From Rhizomys pruinosus (lineage: Eukaryota > Chordata > Mammalia > Rodentia > Spalacidae), in NCBI GenBank assembly GCA_009823505.1, contig VZQC01013833.1, positions 711,587 to 775,586 of the forward strand: DNA of 64,000 nucleotides. Reading direction: 5' to 3'. A program made the translations under genes and the position numbers. Within the stretch, counting starts at the first letter, position 1. Each line of letters opens with the position of its first letter. Shown in pieces: positions 23,801-35,500 of this stretch. Under the pieces are notes generated by a model, which saw nothing but the letters and a program-made list of their open reading frames with translations, searched no databases and was not told where the DNA came from.

Positions 23801-26800
23801 CATTGTGTCACCACACTGCTCCATTGTGTCATCACGCTGCTCCATTCTGTCATCACGCTGCTCCATTTTTTGCTCACATTGCTCAATTGTGACCTCACAG
23901 TGCTTAATTGTGTCATCACACTGCTACATTGTGTCATCACATTGCTCCACAGTTTCATCACACTTCTCCATTGTTTCATGTCATGGCTCCTTTCTGTCAT
24001 CACAATGCTCCATTATGCCATCACACTGCTCCATTGTGCCCTTACTTACTCCATTGTGTCATAAAACTGCTCCATTTTGCCATCACACTGCTCCATTGTG
24101 TCATCATACTGTTCCCATATGTCATCGTGCTACTCCATTGTTAACACACATTGCTCCATTGTGACTTCACAGTGCTAAATTCTGTCATTACACTGCTTCA
24201 TTGTGTTATCACACTGCTCGACTGTGTCATTACAATGCTCCTTTGTGCCATCATACTGCTCCATTGTGTCATCACAATGATCAATTGTGCCATCACACTC
24301 CTCCACTGTGTCATCACACTGCTCCCTTGTGTCATCACGCTGCTCCATTTTTAACTCACGTTGCTCCATTGTGATTTCACTGTGCTAAATTGTGTCATCA
24401 CACTGCTTCATTGTGTCCTCACTCTGCTCCATTGTGCCATCACACTGCTCCAGTGTGTCATGTCAATGTTACATTGTTTCATCACAATACTCCATTGTGC
24501 CATCACATTGCTCCATTGTGTCATCACACTGCTCCACTGTGTCATCACACTGCTCCATTGTGCGATCACAGTGCTCCATTGTGCCAACACTGTCCTCAAT
24601 TGTGCCATCCCCCTGCTCCTTTGTGTCCACACATTGTTGCATTGTGCCCTCACACTGCCTTATTGTGTCATCACACTGCTCCATTGTGTCATCACACTGC
24701 TCCATTTTTAACTCACGTTGCTCCATTGTGATTTTACAGTGCTAAATTGTGTCATCACACTGATTCATTGTGTCCTCACTCTGCTCTATTGTGCCATCAC
24801 ATTGCTCCATTGTGTCATCTCACTGCTCCATTGTTTCATTACAACGCTTCATTGTGGCATCACATTGCTCAATATTGTCATCACACTGCTCCACTGTGTC
24901 ATCACAATGCTTCATTGTGGCATCACAATCCATTGTTTCATCACACTTCTCCATTCTGTCATCACAATGCTCCAAATTGCTATCACACTCGTTAAAAGTC
25001 CCCTCACAATGCTCCATTTTGTCATCACAATGCTCCGTTGTATCATCATTCTGCTCCATTGTGTCATCACAATGCTCAATTGTGCCATCACACTCCTCCA
25101 TTGTGTCATCACACTGCTCCATTGGCCATCACACTGCTCCATTGTGTCATCTCCCTGCTCCATTGTTTCATCACAATTCTCCATTGTGCCATCACATTGC
25201 TCCATTGTGTCATCACACTGATCGACAGTGTCATCACAATGCTCCATTGTGCCATCACACTGCTCCATTGTGTCATCAAAATGATCAATTGTGCCATCAC
25301 ACTCCTCCACTGTGTCATCACACTGCTCCCTTGTGTCATCACGCTGCTCCATTTTTAACTCACGTTGCTCCATTGTGATTTCACAGTGCTAAATTGTGTC
25401 ATCACACTGCTTCATTGTGTCCTCACTCTGTTCCATTGTGCCATCACACTGCTCCAGTGTGTCATCTCAATGTTCCATTGTTTCATCACAATACTCCATT
25501 GTGCCATCACATTGCTCCATTGTGTCATCACACTGCTCCACTGTGTCATCACACTGCTCCATTATGCTATCACACTGCTCCATTGTGAGATCACACTGCT
25601 CCTTTGTGCCATCACTGTCCTCAATTGTTTCATCACCCTGCTCCTTTGTGGTCCACACATTGTTGCATTGTGCCCTCACACTGCCTTATTGTGTCATCAC
25701 ACTGCTCCATTGTGTCCCCACACTGCCCAATTGTGACCTCACCCTGCTCCTTTGTTCACTTACATTGCTCCATAGTGAACTCACAGTGTTAAATTTTGTC
25801 ATCATACTGCTCCATTGTGTCATCAAACTGCTCCATTGTGTCATCACAAATCTCCAATGTGCCATTACATTGCTCCATTGTGTCATCACAATGCTCCATC
25901 GAGTCATCGCAATACTCCATTTTGTCATCACTCTGCTCCATTGTTTCATCACATTGCTTCATTTTGTCATCACAATTCTCTGTTGTGCCATCACCCTGCT
26001 CCCTTGTGTCATCTCACTGCTCCATTGTTACATTACAGTGTTCCATTGTGCCTTTACACTGTTCCATTGTGTCATCACACTGCTCAAATGTGGCCTCACA
26101 CTGCTCCCTTGTGTCATCACAGTGCTCCATTGTGCCATGACACTGCTCCATTGTGCCATCACAGTGCTCCATTGTGCCATCTTGCTGCTCCATTGTGCGA
26201 TCCCACTGCTCCACTGTGCCATCACAGTGCTCCATTGTGCCATCTTTCTGCTCTATTGTGTCCTCACCCTGTTGCATTGTGCCCTCACACTGCCTTATTG
26301 TGTCATCACTCTGCTCCATTGTGCCATCATAGTGCTCCATTGTGCGATCACACTGCTCCATTTTGCCATCACAGTGCTCCATTGTGCCATCCTCCTGCTC
26401 GATTGTGTCCTCACCCTGTTGCATTGTGCCCTCACACTGCCTTATTGTGTCATCACCCTGCTCCATTGTGACATCACACTGCTCCATTGTGTCATCACAC
26501 TGCTCCATTGTGTCATCACACTGTTCCATTGTTTCTTCACACTACTCCATTCTGTCATCACGCTCCTCCATTTTACGCTCACCATGATAAACTGTGTCAT
26601 CACACTGCTCCATTGTGTCATAACAATGCTCCATTGTGACATCACACTGCTCCATTTCGTAATCACACTACTCCTTTGTGCCATCGCACTGTTCCATTGT
26701 ATTTTCTCACTGCTCCATTGTTTCCTCACAGCACTCAGTTGTGCCATCACACTTCTCGATCACACTGAAAATTGTGTGATCACAATGCTGTGTTGTGTCA

Positions 26801-29800
26801 TCACACTGGTCAAATGTGTCATCAAACTGCTCCATTGGGTCATTCAATGCTCTGTTGTGTCATCACACTGCTCCATTGTGTCATCACAAAGCTCCATTGT
26901 GCCATCCCACTACTTCATTGTGCCATCACACTGCTCTGTTGTGTCATCACACTGCTCCATTATGTCCTCACACTGCGCCATTGTTAACTCACATTGCTCT
27001 ATTGTGACTTCACAGTGCGAAATTGTGTCATCACACTGCTTCATTGTGTTATCTCACTGCTCCATTGTGCCATCACACTGCTCCATTGTGTCATCTCCCT
27101 GCTCCATTGTTTCATCACAATTCTCCATTTTGCCATCACATTGCTCCATTGTGTCATCTCCCTGCTCCATTGTTTCATCACAATGCTCCATTGTGCCATC
27201 ACACTGCTCCATTGTGTCATCAAAATGATCAATTGTGCCATCACACTCCTCCACTGTGTCATCACACTGCTCTATTGTGTCATCACGCTGCTCCATTTTT
27301 AACTCACGTTGCTCCATTGTGATTTCACAGTGCTAAATTGTGTCATCTCACTGCTTCATTGTGTCCTCACTCTGCTCCATTGTGCCATCACACTGCTCAA
27401 AGGTGTCATCTCACTGCTCCATTGTTTCATCACAATACTCCATTGTGCCATCACATTGCTCCATTGTGTCGTGACACTGATCCACTGTGTCATCACACTG
27501 CTCCATTGTGCTATCACAATGCTCCATTTTGCGATCACACTGCTCCATTGTGCCATCACTGTCCTCAATTGTGCCATCACCCTGCTCCTTTGTGTCCACA
27601 CATTGTTGCATTGTGCCCTCACACTGCCTTATTGTGTCATCACACTGCTCCATTGTTTCCCCACACTGCCCAATTGTGACCTCACCCTCCTCCATTGTTC
27701 ACATACATTGCTCCATTGTGATCTCACATTGTTAAATTTTGTCATCACACTGCTCCATCGTGTCATCAAACTGCTCCATTGTGTCATCACAAATCTTCAA
27801 TGTGCCAAAACTCTGCTCCGTTGTGTCATCACAATGCTCCATGGTGTCATCGCAATACTCCATTGTGCTATCACTCTGCTCCATTGTTTCATCACATTGG
27901 TCTATTTTGTCATCACAATGCTCTGTTGTGCCATCACCCTGCTCCCTTGTGTCATCTCACTGCTCCATTATTACATTACAGTGCTCCATTGTGCCTTTAC
28001 ACTGTTCCATTGTGTCATCATGCTGCTCAAACATGCCCTCACACTGCTCCCTTGTGTCATCACAGTGCTCCATTGTGCCATGACACTGCTCCATTGTGTG
28101 ATCACACTGCTCCATTGTTCCATCACAGTGCTCCATTGTGCCATACTGCTGCTCTACTGTGTCCTCACCCTGCTGCATTGTGCCCTCACAATGCCTTATT
28201 GTGTCATCACTCTGCTCCATTGTGCCATCACAGTGCTCCATTGTGTCATCACACTGCTCCATTGCGCCAGCAATATGCTCCATTGTGTCATCACACTGCT
28301 CCATTGTTTCTTCACACTGCTCCATTATGTCATCATGCTCCTCCATTTTACACTCACCAGGATAAACTGTGTCATCACACTGCTCCATTGTGACATCACA
28401 CTGCTCCATTTTGTAATCACATTACTCCTTTTTGCCATCACACTGCTCCATTCTATCATCTCCCTGCTCCATTGTTTCCTCACAGTGCTCGGTTGTGCCA
28501 TCACACTTCTCCATTGTGTCATCACACTGCTCCTTTCTGTTGTCACAATGCTCCATTGTGCCATCACACTGCTGCATTGCGCCATCACACTGGTCAAATG
28601 TGTCCTCAAACTGCTCTATTGTGTCATTCAATGCTCTGTTGTGTCATCACACTGCTCCATTGTGACTTCACAGTGTGAAATTGCGTCATCACACTGCTTC
28701 ATTGTGTCATCACACTGCTCCATTGTGCCATCACACTGCTCCATTGTGTCCTCTCCCTGTTCCATTGTTTCATCATAATTCTCCATTGTGCCATCACATT
28801 GCTCCATTTTGTCATCACACTGCTCCACTCTGTCATCACAATGATCCATTGTGCTGTCACACTGCTCCATTGTGTCATCACAATGAACAATTGTGCCATC
28901 ACACTCCTCCATTGTGTCATCACACTGCTCCATTGTGTCATCACGCTGCTCCATTTTTAACTCACGTTGCTCTATTGTTATTTCACAGTGCTAAATTGTG
29001 TCCTCACTCTGCTCCATTGTGCCATCACACTGCTCCAATGTGTCATCTCACTATTCCATTGTTTCATCACAATACTCCATTGTGCCATCACATTGCTCCA
29101 TTGTGTCATCACACTGCTCCACTGTGTCATCACACTGCTCCATTGTGCTATCACAATGCTCCATTGTGCAATCACACTGCTCCATTGTGCCATCACTGTC
29201 CTCAACTGTGCCATCACCCTGCTACTTTGTGTCCACACATTGTTGCATTGTGCCCTCACACTGCCTTATTGTGCCATCACACTGCTCCATTGTGTCCCCA
29301 CACTGCCCAATTGTGACCTCACCCTGCTCCATTGTTCACTTACATTGCTCCATTGTGATCTCGCAGTGTTAAATTTTGTCATCACACTGCTCCATTGTGT
29401 CATCAAACTGCTCCATTGTGTCATCACAAATCTCCACTGTGCCAAAACACTGCTCCATTATGTCATCACAATGCTCCATGGTGTCATCCCAATACTCCAT
29501 TGTGCCATCACTCTGCTCCATTGTTTCATCACTTTGCTCCATTTTGTCATCACAATGCTCTGTTGTGCTATCACCCTGCTCCCTTGTGTCATCTCACTGC
29601 TCCATTGTTACATTACAGTGCTCTATTGTGCCTTTACACTGTTCCATTGTGTCATCACGCTGCTCAAATATGCCTTCACACTGCTCCATTGTGCAATGAC
29701 ACTGCTCCATTGTGCGATCCCACTGCTCCATTGTGCCATCACAGTGTTCCATTGTGCCATGACACTGCTCCATTGTGCACTCACACTGCTCCATTGTGCC

Positions 29801-31023
29801 ATCACACTGCTCCATGGTGTCATCACGCTACTCCATTTTGCCCTCACCAAGATAATTGTGTCATCACACTGCTCCATGTGTCATCTCACTCTCCATTGTG
29901 CATCACAATGCTCCACTGTGCCATCACACTGCTAGATAGTGTCACCAATCGGCTCCTTTTTGTCATCACTCTGCACCTTTGTGTCATCACGCTGCTCCAC
30001 TGTATCCTAACATTTAACAATTATGTCATCACACTGCTCCATTGGGCTATCACATGGCTCCATTGTGCCCTCACAGTGCTCCATTGTGCCCACACACTGC
30101 TCCATTGTGTCCTCACCATGTTCCATTGTGCCCTCACATTGCCTTATTATGTCATCACACTGCTCATTGTTTCATCAAATGCCCCATTGTGCCTTCACAC
30201 TGCTCCATTGTGTCATCACACTTCTCCATTATGCCACCACACTGCTCCATTTTGTGATCACACTGCTCAATTGTGCCCTCACAGTGCTCCATTGTGCCCA
30301 CACACTTCTCCATTGTGTCCTAACCATGTATCATTGTGCTCTCACACTGCTTTATTGTGTCATCCCACTGCTCCATTGTGTCCACACACTGCCCCATTGT
30401 GCCCTTATCCTGCAGCATTGTGCCCATACTCTGCTCCATTTTGTCATCACAATGCTCTGTTGTGCCATCACACTGCTCCCTTGTGTCATCTCACTGCTCC
30501 ATTGTTTCATCACAATGCTCCACTGTGCCTTCACATGTCTCCACTGTGTCATCACATTGCTCCATTGTGTCATCACACTGCTCCTTTGTGTCATCATAAT
30601 GCTAAATTGTGCCATCACACTCCTCTATTTTTTCATAACACTGCTCCATTGTGCCATTGCACTGCTCCACTGTGTCCTCACACTGCTCCATTTTGTCATC
30701 ACACTGCTCCATTGTTAACTCACATTACACCATTATAACTTCACAGTGCTAAACTGCATCATCACACAGCTTCTTTGCTTCATCACAGTGCTACTTTGTG
30801 CCATCACAATGCTCGATTGTGTCATCTTACTGCTCCAATTTTTCATCACAATGCTCCATTCTGCCAACACATTGCTCCATTGTGTCATCACACTGCTCCA
30901 TTCTGTCATCACAATGCTCCGTTTCGCCACCACACTGCTCCATTGTGTCATCACTCTGCTCCATTGTGTCATCACACAGCTCCACTGTGTCATCACACTG
31001 CTCCATTGTGTCATCACACTGTG
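20806..31023 (-). repeat. 21-bp satellite array, R orientation, with AACTCACG landmark cassettes
   Basis: Regular R array. A recurrent cassette (CATTTTTAACTCACGTTG, CTCCATTGTGATTTCACAG, TGCTAAATTG) begins at 20823, 23200, 24353, 24710, 25357, 27301 and 28959, which divides the block into related segments. The 357-bp gap between 24353 and 24710 is 17 units; other gaps are 2377, 1153, 647, 1944 and 1658 bp. Similar variant order follows each cassette (TGCTTCATTGTGTCCTCACT, then the CAATACTCCATTGTGCC units, then the TGTCCACACATTGTTGCATTG segment), so these are diverged copies of a higher-order unit. Very long repeat frames (21562-22920, 25396-27228 and 27309-28778) cross the cassettes. Confidence 0.93.
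20808..20822. repeat. Target-site duplication, right copy
   Basis: CGCTGCTCCATTTTT is followed by AACTCACG. The junction TTTTT/AA on the plus strand is the classical L1 endonuclease nick site for an element inserted in antisense. Confidence 0.8.
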
Positions 31024-31024
31024 N
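31024..31024. other. Single-N assembly join, no strand flip
   Basis: A lone N lies between CACTGTG and CACACTGC, with R orientation on both sides. Confidence 0.85.
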
Positions 31025-32531
31025 CACACTGCTACATGGTGGCATTAGGATGCTCCACTTTGCCCTCACCATGCTAAATTGTGTCATCACACTGCTCCAT
31101 TATGTCATCACACTGATTATTGGGCCACCACACTGTTCCATTGTGTCAGCACACTGCCCCACTCTGTCCTCACACTGATCCATTCGGCCCTCAAACTGCC
31201 TACTGTGCCCTCACATTGCTCCATTGTGCCATCACACTGCTCCATTGTGCTCTCACACTTCTTCATTGTTCCATCCCACTGCTGAATTGTGTCATCACAC
31301 TGCTCCATTGTGTCATCACACTGCTCCATTGTGTCCTCACGCTGCTCCATTGTGACATCACGATGCTAAATTGTGTCATCACGGTGCTCCATTGTGTCAT
31401 CTCACTGCTCCATTGTGCCATCACGCTGCTCCATTGTGCCATCACACTGCTCCAATGTGTCATCTCACTGCTCCATTGTTCCACCACAAAGCTCCATTGT
31501 GCCATCACACTGATCCATTGTGTCATCACACTGCTGCATTGTGTCATCACAATGCTGCATTTTGCCAACACACTGCTCCATTGTGTCATCACACTGATTC
31601 ATTGTGCCATCACTCTGCTCCATTGTGTCAACACACTGCTCAAGTCTGTACTCACACTGGTCCATTGGGCCCCCACTCTGCCCAATTGTGCCCTCATACT
31701 TCTCCATTGTGCCATAACACTGCTCCATTGTGCTCTCAAAGTGCTTAATTGTGCAATCATACTGCTCCATTGTACCCCCTCTCTGTTCCATTGTGTCATC
31801 ACAATGCTCCATTGTGCCCTCACACTGCCATTTTGTGTCATCAAACTGCTTCCTTGTGTCCAAACAGTGCCCATTGTGGCCACACAGTGCTCAATTTTGC
31901 CCTCACACTGCTACATTTTGCCCTCACACTGCTCCATTGTGCCATCACAATGCTCCATATTGTCATCACGCTGCTCCATTGCGTCATCACCCTGATCCAT
32001 TGTGCCATCACACTGATCCATTGTGTCATCACAATGCTCCATTGTGCCATCACGCTGCTCCATTGTTTCAACACACTGATCCATTATGACATCTCAGTGC
32101 TCTGTTGTGTCATCACGCTGCTCCATTGTTCCCTCACATTGCTCAATTGTGACCTCACCATGACAAGTTGTGTCATCACACTGCTCCATTATGTCATCAC
32201 ACTGCTCCATTGTGCCATTACACTACTCCATTGTGTCACCTCACAGTTCCCTTGTTTCATCACAGTTCTCCATTATACCATCACACTGCTCCATTGTTTC
32301 ATCACACTGCTCCATTGTGCCATCACTATGTGCCATTGTGTCATCACCCTGCTGCATTTTGTCACCACTCGGCTCCATTGTGTCATCAAACTGCTCTTTT
32401 GTGTCATCACAATGCTCAATTGTGCCATTACACTGCTGCATTGTGTCATCACACTGTGCCATTGTGCCATCACACTGATCCATTGTGCGATCACACTGTT
32501 CCATTGTGCCATTACAGTGCTCCATTTTGTC
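31025..32531 (-). repeat. 21-bp satellite array, R orientation
   Basis: Regular R units. The series CAGCACACTGCCCCACTCTGT, GATCCATTCGGCCCTC and CTCACACTTCTTCATTG at about 31.15-31.35 kb matches series near 13.5, 43.1 and 43.8 kb. It ends at a lone N with a strand flip. Confidence 0.93.
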
Positions 32532-32532
32532 N
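32532..32532. other. Single-N join with strand flip R to F
   Basis: CCATTTTGTC before the N is followed by CATTGTGATGAGAGAATGG after it. Units read ACAATGGAGC from here on. Confidence 0.85.
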
Positions 32533-35500
32533 CATTGTGATGAGAGAATGGAGCAGTGTCATGAACAAATTGAGCAGTGTGAAGACACAATGGAGCATTC
32601 TGATAACACAATGGCGCAGTGTGATGAAACAATGGAGAAATGTGATGGCACAATGGAGCAGTGTGTTGACACACTTGAGCAGTGTTATGGCACAATTTAG
32701 CACAGTGAATTCAAAATGGAGCATTGCGATGACACCATGGAGCAGTGTGATAACAAATTGTAGCAGTGTGATGGCACAATGGAGCACTGTGATGACACAA
32801 TGGAGCAGTGTGATGACACAATTGAGCAGTGGGATGGCACAATGAACCAGTGTGACAGCACAATGGAGCAGTGTGATGGCACAATGGAGCAGTGTGAGGG
32901 CACAATTGGGCAGTGTGAGGGCCTAATGGACCATTGTGAGGACAGAGTGGGGCAGTGTGCTGACACAATGGAGCAGTGTGACGGCACAACTCATCAGTGT
33001 GATGACAAAATGGACCAGCGTGATGACACAATTTAGCACGGTGAGGGCAAAATGGAGCATAGTGTTGACAATGTGGAGCAGTGTGATGGCACAATGGAGC
33101 AGTGTAAGAGCACAATGCAGCACTGTGTGCGTACAATGGAGCAGTGTGAGGGCACAATGTGGCAGTGTGTGGACACAATGGAGAGAGTGTGATGACACAT
33201 TAAGTCAGTGTGAGCGCACAATGGAACATGGTGAGGACACAATGGAAAGGTGTGACGGCACAATGGAGCACTGTGATGGCACAATGGAGCAGTGTGATAG
33301 CACAATGGAGCAGTGTGATGGCAAAATGGAGCAATGTGATGACAAAATGGAGCAGTGTGATTGCACATGGAGCACTCTGATGAAATTGTGAAGCAGTGAG
33401 ATGACAAAAGGGAGCAGTGTGATGGCACAATGGGGCAGTGTGTTGGCACAATGGAGCACTCTGATGAAACAGTGGAGCAGTGAGATGACAAAAGGGAGCA
33501 GTGTGATGGCACAATGGGGCAGTGTGTTGGCACAATGGAACAGTGTGATGACACAATTTAGCATGGTGAGGTCACAATTGAGCAATGTGATGGAATAATG
33601 GAGCCGCATGTTGACCCAAAGGAGTAGCGTGATGACAAAATGGAGCAGTGTAATGACACATTGGAGCAGTGTGACGACACAACGGAACAATGTGATGACA
33701 CAATGGAGCAGTGTGATGACACAATTTAGCACTGTGAGGTCACAATGGAGCAATATGAGTGAAGAGTGGAGCAGGGTGATGACACAATGGAGTAGCGTGG
33801 TGACAAAATGGAGCAGTGTGATGGCACAATGGAGCAGTGTGAGGGCAAAATGTAGCAGTGTGAGGGCACAATGGAGATTTGTGATGAAACAATTGAGCAG
33901 AGTATGACACAAAGGAGCAGTGTGATGGCAAAATTTAGCACTGTGAGGTCACAATGGAGCAATATGAGTGAACAATGGAGCAGGGTGATGACACAATGGA
34001 GCAGCGTGATGACAACATGTAGCAATGTGATGGCATAATGGAGCAGTTTAAGAGCAAAATGTAGCAGTGTGAGGGCAAAAAGGAGCACTGTGTGGGCACA
34101 ATGGGCACTGTTTGGACACAATGGAGCAGTGTGATGACACAATATGGCAGTGTGAGGGCACAATGGAGCATGGTGATGACACAACAGAACAGAGAGGGGG
34201 TACAATGGAGCAGTGTGATGGCACAATGAAGCAGTGTGAGAGCACAATGGAGCAGTGTGATGGCACAATGGAACAGTGTGAGGGCACAATTAGGCAGTGT
34301 GAGGGCCCAATGGACCAGTGTGAGTACAGACGGGGCAGTGTGGTGACACAATGGAGCAGTGTGATGGCACAATGAATCAGAGTGATGACACAATGGAGCA
34401 GTGAGATGACACAATTTAGCACAGTGAGGTCACATTGGAGCAATGTGAGGGAAAAATGGAGAAGTGTGATGACACAATAAGGGAGCATGAGGGAACAATG
34501 CAACATGGTGAGGACACAATGGAGCAGTGTGATGACACAATGGAGCAGTGTGATGGCACAATGGAGCAGTGTGATGACACAATGGAGCAGTGTGATGGCA
34601 CAATGGAGCAGTGTGATGACACAATGGAGCAGTGTGATGGCACAATGGAGCAGTGTGATGACACAATGGAGCAGTGTGATGACACAATGGAGCAGTGTGA
34701 TGACACAATGGAGCAGTGTGATGGCACAATGGAGCAGTGTGATGACACAATGGAGCAGTGTGATGGCACAATGGAGCAGTGTGATGACACAATGGAGCAG
34801 TGTGATGGCACAATGGAGCAGTGTGATGACACAATGGAGCAGTGTGATGGCACAATGGAGCAGTGTGATGACACAATGGAGCAGTGTGAAGGCACAATGG
34901 AGCAGTGTGATGACACAATGGAGCAGTGTGATGGCACAATGGAGAAGTGTGTTGGCACAAGGGAGTAATGTGATGACACAATGGAGCAGTGTGATGGCAC
35001 AATGGAGCAGTGTGATGACACAATGGAGCAGTGTGATGGCACAATGGAGCAGTGTGATGACACAATGGAGCAGTGTGATGGCACAATGGAGCATTGTGAT
35101 GACACAATGGAGCAGTGGGATGACACAATGGAGCAGTGGGATGACACAATGGAGCTGTGTGATAGCACAATGGAGATTTGGGATGAAACAATAGAGCAGT
35201 GTGATGACACAATGGAGTAGTGTGAATGCACAATGGAGCAGTGTAATGACACAATGGAGCGGTGTGATGGCACAATTTAGCACTGTGAGGTCCCAATGGA
35301 GCAATATGAGTGAACAATTGAGCAGGGTGATGTCACAATGGAGCAGCGTGATGACAAAATGGAGCAGTGTGATGGCATACTGGAGCAGTGTGAGGGAAAA
35401 ATGTAGCAGTGCGAGGGCACAATGGAGCATTGTGTGGGCACAATGGGGCACTGTATGGAAACAATGGAGCAGTGTGATGACACAATATGGCAGTGTGAGG

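Noticed and set aside
25396..27228. 610-codon repetitive open frame, and similar long ones at 33-36 kb, 46-48 kb and 48.7-50.2 kb
   Set aside because: Same explanation: satellite in phase. Five of six frames of the consensus have no stop, and copies in other frames have equal length and equally repetitive peptides.
34531..35160. Coding mucin-like or coiled-coil repeat protein (MEQCDDT heptads)
   Set aside because: No start region, end region, splice signals or conserved flank. The same DNA is open in another frame (QWSSVMT), and the core is explained by recent DNA-level amplification.
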